Below, in pieces: positions 31,946 through 39,725 of a stretch of 64,000 nt of DNA. Under the pieces are notes generated by a model. That model saw nothing but the letters and a program-made list of their open reading frames with translations, was not told the DNA's origin and did no database searches. Position 1 is the stretch's first letter; the number at the start of each line of letters is the position of its first letter. This stretch comes from Maribacter sp. HTCC2170 (GTDB lineage Bacteria; Bacteroidota; Bacteroidia; Flavobacteriales; Flavobacteriaceae): NCBI RefSeq assembly GCF_000153165.2, contig NC_014472.1, positions 1 to 64,000 on the forward strand, in the 5' to 3' direction. Both the position numbers and the translations under genes were made by a program.

Positions 31946-31955
31946 AAGGCTCGAC

Positions 31956-32144
31956 TTAGTTTAAAACGTTGCTGAAATAAAGCTTGATCAATTTACTGAA
32001 AACAGAATCCACACCCCAAGTTGCCAATGCGAACAATATTGAAAATACTGCAACAACAACCATTAAGTTAGACGATTCTGCCTTAGAAGGTAAAGTAACA
32101 TTGTTCTTTAACTCTTCTATTGATTCCTTTATATAAGTCAACAT
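31956..32144 (-). CDS. secE: Preprotein translocase subunit SecE
   Basis: This 62-residue protein has an N-terminal amphipathic helix (TYIKESIEELKNNVTLPSKA) and one transmembrane segment (LMVVVAVFSILFALATWGVD). The short single-span form is usual outside enterobacteria. It forms part of the SecYEG inner-membrane channel and is located between tRNA-Trp and nusG as in many bacteria. Confidence 0.97.
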   Translation of the reverse strand: MLTYIKESIEELKNNVTLPSKAESSNLMVVVAVFSILFALATWGVDSVFSKLIKLYFSNVLN

Positions 32145-32217
32145 TTGTTTTAATCTTTTAATTAAACAGAAAGAACATTCTAAATGAACTTTACCTTAAC
32201 TTCTTTCTCCTTTTTAG

Positions 32218-32290
32218 CACGGGAGGAGAGGCTCGAACTCCCGACACCTGGTTTTGGAGACCAGTGCTCTACCAACTGAGCTACACCCGT
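32218..32290 (-). tRNA. tRNA-Trp (CCA anticodon)
   Basis: A 73-nt cloverleaf with anticodon loop CTCCAAA (CCA). It sits between tuf and secE, a common location. The 3' CCA is not encoded. The acceptor stem as read (ACGGGTG with CTCCCGT) has a U-U mismatch at pair 6-67; the other pairs are Watson-Crick. Confidence 0.96.
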
Positions 32291-32306
32291 TTATATTTAC
32301 ATTGAA

Positions 32307-32332
32307 AGGTATCCCGCCGTAGCGGGACACCT
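32307..32332 (-). other. GC-rich hairpin between tuf and tRNA-Trp
   Basis: On minus, AGGTGTCCCGC and GCGGGATACCT pair over 11 positions with one mismatch around a 4-nt loop. No T-run follows, so it is not a normal terminator. It may protect the tuf mRNA end or guide processing away from the tRNA (inference). Confidence 0.6.
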
Positions 32333-32357
32333 CAAATGCAAAATCTTATATTTAACC

Positions 32358-33545
32358 TTAGTCTATGATTTTGGTCACCTGACCAGCACCAACTGTTCTA
32401 CCACCCTCACGGATAGCAAAACGTAGACCTACACTCAACGCAATTGGCTGAATCAAATCTACAGTAATAGTAAGGTTATCCCCAGGCATTACCATTTCAA
32501 CTCCACTTGGAAGTGCGATATTACCCGTAACATCAGTAGTTCTTACATAAAACTGTGGACGATAGTTATTGTGGAAAGGAGTGTGACGACCACCTTCTTC
32601 TTTCTTAAGGATATAAACCTCAGCTTCAAATTTCGCGTGTGGCTTAACAGAACCTGGCTTACAAATTACCATACCTCTACTGATATCTGATTTTTCAATA
32701 CCTCTTAACAAGATACCTACGTTATCACCAGCTTCACCTCTATCCAAAATCTTACGGAACATTTCAACACCAGTTACGGTAGAAGCTAATTTCTCAGCAC
32801 CCATACCAATAATATCAACTGCGTCACCTGTGTTAGCAACACCAGTTTCTATACGACCGGTTGCAACAGTACCACGACCAGTAATCGTAAATACATCTTC
32901 AACAGGCATCAAAAAGTCTTTATCAATATCTCTCTTTGGAAGCTCAATCCACTCATCAACAGCTGTCATCAATTCCATTACCGTATCTACCCATTTTTGC
33001 TCTCCATTAAGCGCGCCTAAAGCAGAACCAGCAACAACAGGTCCGTTATCACCATCGTATTCATAAAAAGAAAGCAATTCTCTTATTTCCATTTCAACTA
33101 GCTCCAAAAGCTCTTCATCGTCAACCATGTCGACTTTGTTCATGAATACAACGATTCTTGGAATACCAACCTGACGTCCCAAAAGTATGTGTTCACGTGT
33201 TTGTGGCATAGGACCATCTGTCGCCGCCACAACCAAGATAGCACCGTCCATCTGTGCAGCACCAGTTACCATGTTCTTAACGTAATCCGCGTGACCTGGA
33301 CAATCTACGTGCGCGTAGTGACGATTAGCAGTTTGGTATTCAACATGCGAAGTGTTGATAGTTATACCTCTTTCTTTTTCTTCAGGAGCGTTATCGATAG
33401 AATCGAAATCTCTCTTTTCTGAAAGCCCTGCATTTGCTAAAACTGTTGTTATAGCAGCAGTCAATGTAGTTTTACCGTGATCTACGTGTCCAATGGTACC
33501 TATATTTAAGTGCGGTTTGGAACGATCAAAAGTTTCCTTTGCCAT
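32358..33545 (-). CDS. tuf: Elongation factor Tu
   Basis: This 395-residue GTPase delivers aminoacyl-tRNA to the ribosome. It has [15 protein letters not shown] (G1), ERGITINT (switch I), [12 protein letters not shown] (G3), [20 protein letters not shown] (G4) and SALGALNG (G5). Flanked by tRNA-Thr(GGT) and tRNA-Trp, it is part of a mixed tRNA/protein operon whose tRNAs would have to be cut out of the transcript. Confidence 0.99.
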   Translation of the reverse strand: MAKETFDRSKPHLNIGTIGHVDHGKTTLTAAITTVLANAGLSEKRDFDSIDNAPEEKERGITINTSHVEYQTANRHYAHVDCPGHADYVKNMVTGAAQMDGAILVVAATDGPMPQTREHILLGRQVGIPRIVVFMNKVDMVDDEELLELVEMEIRELLSFYEYDGDNGPVVAGSALGALNGEQKWVDTVMELMTAVDEWIELPKRDIDKDFLMPVEDVFTITGRGTVATGRIETGVANTGDAVDIIGMGAEKLASTVTGVEMFRKILDRGEAGDNVGILLRGIEKSDISRGMVICKPGSVKPHAKFEAEVYILKKEEGGRHTPFHNNYRPQFYVRTTDVTGNIALPSGVEMVMPGDNLTITVDLIQPIALSVGLRFAIREGGRTVGAGQVTKIID

Positions 33546-33600
33546 TTTTAATGAATTTTAATCTTAGTTTATATTAGTGTACAATTATATGCCAAAATTG

Positions 33601-33672
33601 AGCCAACGACGAGATTTGAACTCGTGACCTCTTCCTTACCAAGGAAACGCTCTACCCCTGAGCTACGTCGGC
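33601..33672 (-). tRNA. tRNA-Thr (GGT anticodon)
   Basis: A 72-nt cloverleaf with acceptor arms GCCGACG and CGTTGGC (one G-U pair) and anticodon loop TTGGTAA (GGT). It lies 55 bp upstream of the tuf start. The 3' CCA is not encoded. Confidence 0.96.
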
Positions 33673-33869
33673 TTGTTGGGTTCCTGGTTGATGTCACACG
33701 TTTTTGGATAAACCAAAACAACATCGAAATTACAACAAACGTCAACCCAAGGTCTTTGAGCTCCAGATCAAGTTTCCTTGACTTTGCCCAGGACAAATTC
33801 TAAATTCATCCTTAATATTATTCAATATCCAAAGAACATATCAAAAGATTTTTTTCTTTTGATAATCAG

Positions 33870-33942
33870 AGCGGGAGACCGGGTTCGAACCGGCGACATT
33901 CAGCTTGGAAGGCTGACGCTCTACCAACTGAGCTACTCCCGC
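33870..33942 (-). tRNA. tRNA-Gly (TCC anticodon)
   Basis: A 73-nt cloverleaf with perfectly paired acceptor arm GCGGGAG/CTCCCGC and anticodon loop CTTCCAA (TCC). It is separated from tRNA-Thr(GGT) by ~200 bp of AT-rich spacer in which I see no gene. Confidence 0.96.
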
Positions 33943-34070
33943 ATTTTTAATTCAAAATTTCAATTCAAAATCCTTTTTTTGGATTTTTACTCAAGTTCTC
34001 ATAAACAAAAAATCGTTTTCATCAGAATTTCACATAACTGAATTTCTGATTTTCGTTTTTCAAAATATAG

Positions 34071-34152
<82 letters not shown>

Positions 34153-34177
34153 AATACCTTATTTTAAAGAACTTTCG

Positions 34178-34251
34178 AGCCGATGGAGGGACTCGAACCC
34201 ACGACCTGCTGATTACAAATCAGCTGCTCTAGCCAGCTGAGCTACATCGGC
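34178..34251 (-). tRNA. tRNA-Thr (TGT anticodon)
   Basis: A 74-nt cloverleaf with acceptor GCCGATG/CATCGGC and anticodon loop TTTGTAA (TGT). It is the first tRNA of the Thr-Tyr-Gly-Thr cluster, about 100 bp after hpf. Confidence 0.96.
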
Positions 34252-34352
34252 CTATCAACACTTTTTTACGCATAAAAAAGTCCGCTATTTCTAACGGACT
34301 GCAAATGTATATATTTATTTGTTTAATCAAAATAATTTTGACAAAATTTTCA

Positions 34353-34655
34353 TCACACTTTCACCCGCTGCATTTCTTTCATTTTTTTAAGTTTCCTCTG
34401 CAAAGAACTACAAGCCGAATCAACTGCTTCTTCGAACGATTTGCATTGTTTTTTAACAACGAATTTATCTTTGGGCACATTTAACTTAATCTCAACAATC
34501 TTATTTTCTTTTGAACTTGTATTCTCTACTTTTAAATAAACATCTGAACTTATCACTTTATCATAAAATGTTTCCAACTTATCCATTCGGTTCTGAACAA
34601 AATCCAAGAGCTTTCTATCCGCATTAAAATTAACTGATTGAGCGTTTACTTTCAT
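34353..34655 (-). CDS. hpf: Ribosome hibernation-promoting factor, short HPF/YfiA type
   Basis: This 100-residue protein (KVNAQSVNFNADRKLLDFVQ ... VEIKLNVPKDKFVVKKQCKS ... SFEEAVDSACSSLQRKLKKM) has the beta-alpha fold signature of short HPF/RaiA proteins, which block the decoding centre of idle ribosomes. It lacks the C-terminal dimerisation domain of long HPF. It starts 38 bp after the recombinase gene and is probably co-transcribed with it. Confidence 0.93.
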   Translation of the reverse strand: MKVNAQSVNFNADRKLLDFVQNRMDKLETFYDKVISSDVYLKVENTSSKENKIVEIKLNVPKDKFVVKKQCKSFEEAVDSACSSLQRKLKKMKEMQRVKV

Positions 34656-34693
34656 AGATTAAAATTTTAAATGTTAAACGATGTAAATTGACC

Positions 34694-35587
34694 TCACAAT
34701 TTTTTACCCCTAGGGTGGGCAGATGAATGTACTTTTTTAAGTTCGGCTATACTATTGTGTGTATAAACTTGGGTCGAAGCCAAACTTGAATGACCCAGCA
34801 ACTCTTTTACCGAATTTAAATCTGCTCCTTTATTGAGTAAATGGGTTGCAAAGGTATGTCGTAATATGTGCGGGCTCCTTTTCACCTTGGAGGACACCTT
34901 ACTAAAATACCCCTTTATAATTCTATAAACAAGAGTTTCATATATTTTATTGCCCGAAATGGTCAGAAAAATATATTCATCATGTGTAATATTTTCAAGC
35001 TCTTTTCGATAGCGAAAATAAGCTTCAAACAAATCAATTGTTGGTAATAGTAATGGCACAATACGTTCCTTGTTTCTTTTACCCAAAACCTTCATTGACC
35101 TCTGATTAAGATCAACTGAATTGGTTCGGAGATTAATTAATTCAGATCTTCTTATTCCTGTCGTATACAGCAACTCAATAATAAGTTTATCGCGACTACC
35201 TTCAAAATCATCCTCAAAAGGTAACTGCAACAAAATCCGTTGCATTTCTTCCTCAGAAAATGGCACCTCAATTTTTTTTGACGTTTTAAGTGCTTTATGT
35301 TTCGCCAAAGGGTTTATGTTAATGCTGCCCACTCGCTGTAGAAATTTATAATAAGCTTTTAAGCTGGCAATCTTTCTATTTACCGATCTATTTGAAATAC
35401 CCGTATTAACAAGTGTCACTATCCAATTTCTTATGATATTGTATTCGACATTGTTGATACTTTCTAGTTTAAGCTCTTTGTCACAAAAGTCAATAAAAGA
35501 TTGTATGTCTTTTTCATATGCGTTTACCGTATGCTTCGAATAATTTTTCTCTAACAATAGGTATGAGGTAAAGGACTGTACGGACAT
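34694..35587 (-). CDS. Tyrosine recombinase of the XerC/XerD family
   Basis: This 297-residue protein has an N-terminal SAM-like core-binding domain (SFTSYLLLEKNYSKHTVNAY) and a C-terminal catalytic domain with all the expected residues: Arg in TTGIRRSEL, Lys in VLGKRNKERIVPL, His-x-x-Arg in HILRHTFATHLL, His in LLGHSSLAS and Tyr in TQVYTH. The length fits chromosome-dimer-resolving Xer enzymes. Location between rpsU and hpf suggests a housekeeping Xer rather than a phage integrase; which of XerC or XerD cannot be decided here. Confidence 0.93.
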   Translation of the reverse strand: MSVQSFTSYLLLEKNYSKHTVNAYEKDIQSFIDFCDKELKLESINNVEYNIIRNWIVTLVNTGISNRSVNRKIASLKAYYKFLQRVGSININPLAKHKALKTSKKIEVPFSEEEMQRILLQLPFEDDFEGSRDKLIIELLYTTGIRRSELINLRTNSVDLNQRSMKVLGKRNKERIVPLLLPTIDLFEAYFRYRKELENITHDEYIFLTISGNKIYETLVYRIIKGYFSKVSSKVKRSPHILRHTFATHLLNKGADLNSVKELLGHSSLASTQVYTHNSIAELKKVHSSAHPRGKKL

Positions 35588-35591
35588 AGAA

Positions 35592-35599
35592 CAAAGTTA
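35592..35599 (-). promoter_or_regulatory. Putative -7 element TAACTTTG of the xer-hpf unit
   Basis: The TAnnTTTG match lies in the only 46 bp between the rpsU terminator and the recombinase ATG, so a promoter is expected here. It is 4 bp from the ATG, which would give a near-leaderless mRNA. No -33 TTG is evident. Confidence 0.35.
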
Positions 35600-35630
35600 C
35601 TAAAGTTGAGTCGTGAATTAGTGAAAATAA

Positions 35631-35660
35631 AAAATCCCATCGTAACTGATGGGATTTTTT
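35631..35660 (-). terminator. Intrinsic terminator after rpsU
   Basis: Stem ATCCCATC / GATGGGAT with a 6-nt loop (35634-35655), followed on the minus strand by a T-rich run. It separates rpsU from the recombinase gene. Confidence 0.88.
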
Positions 35661-35689
35661 TCAATAATTGTACACTTTAATAACAGGTT

Positions 35690-35884
35690 CTAGATTTCTT
35701 CTTGATCTCTTAAACCTTGTATGTATTGTGCTTTTTGTATCTGAGCTCTTCTAGTAACAGAGGGTTTCGTGAATTGCTGACGTTTGCGCAATTGACGCAT
35801 TGTACCTGTCTTATCGAACTTACGCTTAAAACGTTTTAAAGCTCTATCTATGTTTTCTCCTTCTTTTATTGGTATAATTAACAT
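35690..35884 (-). CDS. rpsU: 30S ribosomal protein S21
   Basis: This 64-residue basic protein has LIIPIKEGENIDRALKRFKR (N-terminal hallmark) and KFDKTGTMRQLRKRQQFTKP. In Bacteroidota ribosomes bS21, with bS18 and bS6, sequesters the anti-Shine-Dalgarno end of 16S rRNA. The gene has a strong Shine-Dalgarno sequence, unlike its neighbours, and its own terminator, so it is a monocistronic unit. Confidence 0.98.
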   Translation of the reverse strand: MLIIPIKEGENIDRALKRFKRKFDKTGTMRQLRKRQQFTKPSVTRRAQIQKAQYIQGLRDQEEI

Positions 35885-35891
35885 GGGCTAC

Positions 35892-35901
35892 AACCTCCTT
35901 T
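35892..35901 (-). promoter_or_regulatory. Strong Shine-Dalgarno sequence of rpsU
   Basis: AAAGGAGGTT on the minus strand, with GGAGG 9 nt before the ATG, is the full anti-SD complement. Other genes in this window lack such a site, as is normal in Flavobacteriia. It decides the rpsU start at 35884 and fits a feedback model in which ribosomes short of bS21 translate rpsU best. Confidence 0.92.
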
Positions 35902-35919
35902 CTTTAGTGATTAAGGGCG

Positions 35920-35927
35920 CAAATATA
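35920..35927 (-). promoter_or_regulatory. Putative -7 element TATATTTG of rpsU
   Basis: Perfect TAnnTTTG on minus, 35 bp before the rpsU ATG and upstream of the SD. A -33 TTG is not evident. Confidence 0.45.
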
Positions 35928-35953
35928 AAACGAATATCTGGAATAGATTGAAT

Positions 35954-37093
35954 CTATTTTAAAATAATTTTAGAAATTACCACTTTTTGTATCTCGGTAG
36001 TACCTTCTCCTATTGTACATAGTTTTGAATCCCTGTAAAACTTTTCTACCGGAAAATCTTTAGTGTACCCATAACCGCCGTGTATTTGAACGGCTTCATT
36101 AGCTACCTTAACACAAACTTCGGATGCATACATTTTACACATGGCCCCCAATTTGGTCATGGGCCTACCTTCATTTTTCAAAAATGCCGCTTTATGCAAC
36201 AATAATTCGGAAGCTTCAATTTCAGTCACCATATCTGCCAATTTAAAAGATATACCCTGAAATTGACTGATGGGCTTACCAAACTGAATGCGCTCTTTTG
36301 AATATTTCAATGCCGCCTCATAGGCACCTTTCGATACCCCCAGGGACAAAGCTCCGATAGAGATTCTTCCCCCATCCAACACTTTCATTGATTGAATAAA
36401 CCCTTCACCTACTTTACCTAATCTATTCTTATCAGAAACTCTACAATTGTTGAATATAAGTTCAGCTGTTTCACTGGCTCGCATTCCCAACTTATCTTCT
36501 TTCTTACCACTTGAAAAACCGGGAGTACCTTTTTCAATTGCGAAAGCCGTCATGCCATGACTATCTCCTTTTTCGCCAGTCCTAGTAATTACCACTGCAA
36601 TATCACCACTAATACCATGGGTAATAAAGTTCTTGGCCCCGTTCAATACCCAATCATCACCATCCTTGACAGCGGTTGTACTCATGCCTCCGGCATCAGA
36701 ACCTGTATTATGTTCAGTTAGTCCCCATGCACCAATCCACTCGCCGCTTGCCAGTTTTGGAATCCAGCGCTGCTTTTGTTCTTCATTACCAAAGGATAAA
36801 ATATGGTTTGTACATAAGGAATTGTGAGCAGCTACGGAAAGCCCTATAGCAGGATCTACCTTTGAAATTTCTTCTATTATTGCAATGTATTCATGGTATC
36901 CTAAACCTGAACCACCATATTCTTCAGGAACCAAAATACCCATAAAGCCCATTTCACCTGCTTTCTTAAAAAGGGCAACAGGAAATTCCTGGGATTCGTC
37001 CCATTCCATAAAATGAGGCCGTATGTGCTGCTCTGCAAATTGTTTTGCTGAGGCGGCAACATGTTCTTGGGTTTCCGAGTAATCAAAACACAT
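35954..37093 (-). CDS. Acyl-CoA dehydrogenase
   Basis: I chose ATG at 37093 (MCFDYSETQEHVAASAKQFA), which gives 379 residues as usual for the family; ATG at 37108 or TTG at 37117 would add a few residues. Flavoprotein that oxidises acyl-CoA to enoyl-CoA in fatty-acid or branched-chain amino-acid breakdown. Family signatures are ALTEHNTGSDAG-like GLTEHNTGSDAGG (FAD/substrate site) and IHGGYGYTKDFPVEKFYRDS with IGEGTTEIQ at the C-terminus. It follows the helix-hairpin-helix gene closely. Chain-length preference cannot be read from sequence. Confidence 0.95.
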   Translation of the reverse strand: MCFDYSETQEHVAASAKQFAEQHIRPHFMEWDESQEFPVALFKKAGEMGFMGILVPEEYGGSGLGYHEYIAIIEEISKVDPAIGLSVAAHNSLCTNHILSFGNEEQKQRWIPKLASGEWIGAWGLTEHNTGSDAGGMSTTAVKDGDDWVLNGAKNFITHGISGDIAVVITRTGEKGDSHGMTAFAIEKGTPGFSSGKKEDKLGMRASETAELIFNNCRVSDKNRLGKVGEGFIQSMKVLDGGRISIGALSLGVSKGAYEAALKYSKERIQFGKPISQFQGISFKLADMVTEIEASELLLHKAAFLKNEGRPMTKLGAMCKMYASEVCVKVANEAVQIHGGYGYTKDFPVEKFYRDSKLCTIGEGTTEIQKVVISKIILK

Positions 37094-37119
37094 AATTTCT
37101 TTGAACATTCGAATCAATT

Positions 37120-38010
37120 TTAGAGGGACAAATATAATTGAATTCTATTGATCTTATCAGTTGGGAAACCTTCAATATTATTTAATTCTTCGAAGGATGC
37201 GAAAACCCCGTTCACTTGCCTATATTCCACAATTTTGCTTGCAAGTTCATATCTTAAGTAAATTAATTTTGAAATCTCTTGAGCAGAAGCTGTGTTAATA
37301 TCGATTTTTGAAATGCTTGGCTCGCTTAAAACCTTGAATCTTTCAAGCGCTCTCTTTACCACTACAGGCTCAAGTCCGTATACATCATAAAGCTGTTCGT
37401 TGACCATAAAACCCCCAAGCCTGTCCCTGAATTTTATTATCCTGTTGGAAAGTTTATCTCCAATACCACTTACGGTTTGGAGCTCTTCGGCGGTAACGCT
37501 GTTTATTTCCTTGATTTCAAAGTTCTTTATGGTAGTTTCGAATTGGCTCTTATTTTGAAAAAGACTCCTACCTGTTTCAGAATCTTTATTCTTATTTGAA
37601 ACCCAACTTGGAAACTTAAAGTTGGGAGATATCAACTTCAGTAAAGAATCAGATATTTTGGTAACCATCTGGAATTCCAACGCACTGTTTATAAACTTTC
37701 CATCAGACCTAAAGGCATGAAGTCTATCAATCTCTTTCACTGACATGCCCAATGTATATCCTTTATAATCTGAAATAAAATTGGGATTAAAAGGGTAAAT
37801 GGTTATTGAATCCCTGATGGCCAGCTCCTGTTTCAAAGAATCTATTTTTGCCTGAGTCTCCTCATCCAAAACAAGACTTGATTCTTCGTTTTTGAAAGTA
37901 TACTTGAATATGAAGAAGCAAACCTGCAAAAAAACTATAATCAATAACAAAAAGAAAATCCCACTTCGTTCCTGTTTAGAAAACTTAAAGTGGGATTTGA
38001 ATTTCTTCAT
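37120..38010 (-). CDS. Membrane-anchored helix-hairpin-helix (ComEA-like) protein
   Basis: This 296-residue protein has one N-terminal membrane segment (SGIFFLLLIIVFLQVCFFIF, about 17-36) and helix-hairpin-helix motifs: VTAEELQTVSGIGDKLSNRI, and SKIDINTASAQEISKLIYLR followed by FEELNNIEGFPTDKINRI near the end. HhH domains of this type bind DNA non-specifically; in ComEA they take part in DNA uptake. A role in competence is possible but not shown by context. The first codons contain an 11-bp inverted repeat that looks like a terminator (separate entry). Confidence 0.88.
   Translation of the reverse strand: MKKFKSHFKFSKQERSGIFFLLLIIVFLQVCFFIFKYTFKNEESSLVLDEETQAKIDSLKQELAIRDSITIYPFNPNFISDYKGYTLGMSVKEIDRLHAFRSDGKFINSALEFQMVTKISDSLLKLISPNFKFPSWVSNKNKDSETGRSLFQNKSQFETTIKNFEIKEINSVTAEELQTVSGIGDKLSNRIIKFRDRLGGFMVNEQLYDVYGLEPVVVKRALERFKVLSEPSISKIDINTASAQEISKLIYLRYELASKIVEYRQVNGVFASFEELNNIEGFPTDKINRIQLYLSL
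37956..37998 (-). other. Terminator-like inverted repeat inside the start of the helix-hairpin-helix gene
   Basis: Perfect 11-bp arms AAATCCCACTT and AAGTGGGATTT with a 21-nt loop lie at codons ~5-18 of the gene; on the mRNA the second arm runs into TTTTCTTTTTG. The same arms form the terminator before DUF2851 at 42268-42296. Confidence 0.6.
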
Positions 38011-38021
38011 TTAAAGATTAA

Positions 38022-39632
38022 CTAACCTTTGACGAACTTTTTAATATCACCTAAATATTTATCCAATTCCTCTTTAACTCGCGGGAACAAGAATAAAAGT
38101 CCAATCATATTTGGGAATACTAAAGCCAGAATCATTGCGTCTGAGAACTTAATCACCGCATCTAACGTAGCGGCCGCACCAACAACAACAAAAAGTAAAA
38201 ACAATACTTTATAAACGACATCTGCTCTTTTACCGCGACCAAAAAGGTATTTCCAAGATTGTAGACCGTAATACGACCAAGAAATCATTGTTGAAAAAGC
38301 AAAAAGAATAATTGCAATAGTCAGTATATATCTAAAGCCTGGTATTACAGAATCATAAGCCATTGAAGTTAAATCAACCCCTCCTACATAGGTCCCTGAC
38401 TCATTCAAAAGCACTGTGCTACCTACTGCGTTACCATAGTCAAAAGCGCCAGCATCCATATTAAAGAAAATAATTACCAGTGCTGTCATTGTACATATAA
38501 CAACTGTATCAATAAAAGGCTCTAATAAAGCAACAACCCCTTCGCTTGCAGGATATTTTGTTTTTACTGCAGAGTGTGCAATAGCCGCAGAACCTGCTCC
38601 AGCCTCATTAGAAAAAGCTGCTCTTTGGAATCCTACGATTATAACACCAACTATTCCGCCTAAGCCCGCTTCAGGGGAAAAAGCCCCGGCAAAAATCATA
38701 GAAAAAGCATCTCCGATGTATTCAATATTTGCGAAAATAATAACCAACGAAGCCAATACATATACACCCGCCATGAACGGCACTATTTTCTCAGTTACAC
38801 TTGCTATTTTTTTAATTCCACCAATAATTACTATGCCTACTAAGATTGCTAAAATTACCCCTATGATAACACCCGTAGCACCACCTTCCAAATTAAGCAT
38901 TGTAGATAATTGTACCGCAGCCTGGTTCGACTGAAACGCATTACCACCACCAAACGAAGCTCCAACACACAATACTGCAAAAATACCTGCAAGCACTTTA
39001 CCCAATCCGGTAAAACCCCTCTCCTTTAATCCTCTTGACAGATAGTACATAGGACCGCCATAAACAGTCCCATCCTCACCAACATCTCTATATTTTACAC
39101 CCAAAGTACACTCAACAAATTTAGTTGACATACCAATAAGCCCACATATAATCATCCAAAACGTCGCTCCAGGGCCACCAATAGCTATCGCAACGGCAAC
39201 ACCTGCAATATTTCCTAAACCAACTGTACCAGAAACTGCTGTGGCCAAGGCCTGAAAGTGACTAACCTCACCTTCTTTACTTTCATCACCAATGGTATCA
39301 ACTAAATCACCATCAACAATATTTAAGTCAGCTTTTTCAACACCATGGTGATCTAATTCATCATATTTACCTCTAACCGTATTTATGGCCAAGGAAAACT
39401 TACTGATATTTGGAAATTTAAAATAAATAGTAAAAAATGTAGCTCCAAGAATCAATAAAATAAGTACAACCGGCAAATTATAACCTGCTATAGGAATAGA
39501 GGTTAAAACGAAACCTTCCCACCAAACAGCAAATGGCATAAATGCATCATTGACCTTTTCATCAAGCCCCTTTTCTTGTGCACTCGCTAATAATGGTAAA
39601 ATGGTAAATAATGAAAGAAGTTTGTACTTCAT
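38022..39632 (-). CDS. Alanine/sodium symporter (AGCS family)
   Basis: This 536-residue inner-membrane protein has about ten hydrophobic segments. AGCS signatures include ALATAVSGTVGLGNIAGVAV, GPGATFWMIICGLIGMSTKF and AAFSNEAGAGSAAIAHSAVK. An N-terminal segment (MKYKLLSLFTILPLLASAQE) looks like an additional signal peptide, and an acidic insert of ~40 residues (about 95-125, VEKADLNIVDGDLVDTIGDE) precedes the first signature. It imports alanine or glycine with Na+. It starts 12 bp before the helix-hairpin-helix gene on the mRNA, so they may be co-transcribed. Confidence 0.95.
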   Translation of the reverse strand: MKYKLLSLFTILPLLASAQEKGLDEKVNDAFMPFAVWWEGFVLTSIPIAGYNLPVVLILLILGATFFTIYFKFPNISKFSLAINTVRGKYDELDHHGVEKADLNIVDGDLVDTIGDESKEGEVSHFQALATAVSGTVGLGNIAGVAVAIAIGGPGATFWMIICGLIGMSTKFVECTLGVKYRDVGEDGTVYGGPMYYLSRGLKERGFTGLGKVLAGIFAVLCVGASFGGGNAFQSNQAAVQLSTMLNLEGGATGVIIGVILAILVGIVIIGGIKKIASVTEKIVPFMAGVYVLASLVIIFANIEYIGDAFSMIFAGAFSPEAGLGGIVGVIIVGFQRAAFSNEAGAGSAAIAHSAVKTKYPASEGVVALLEPFIDTVVICTMTALVIIFFNMDAGAFDYGNAVGSTVLLNESGTYVGGVDLTSMAYDSVIPGFRYILTIAIILFAFSTMISWSYYGLQSWKYLFGRGKRADVVYKVLFLLFVVVGAAATLDAVIKFSDAMILALVFPNMIGLLFLFPRVKEELDKYLGDIKKFVKG

Positions 39633-39725
39633 AATATTTGATTTTGGTTTTTTGGTTTAATTGCTAAGACAGCAATATCCAAAAAATAATCTATCCAATC
39701 AAATATTGGTGTAAAAGAAAAGTAT

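Noticed and set aside
33569-34041. Open frames of 75 and 87 codons in the tRNA region
   Set aside because: They run through tRNA-Thr and tRNA-Gly sequences on either strand and lack any protein support.
34694-35587. Phage or transposon integrase
   Set aside because: Flanked by rpsU and hpf and with normal Xer length, so a housekeeping recombinase is more likely; no att sites or other mobile genes were seen.
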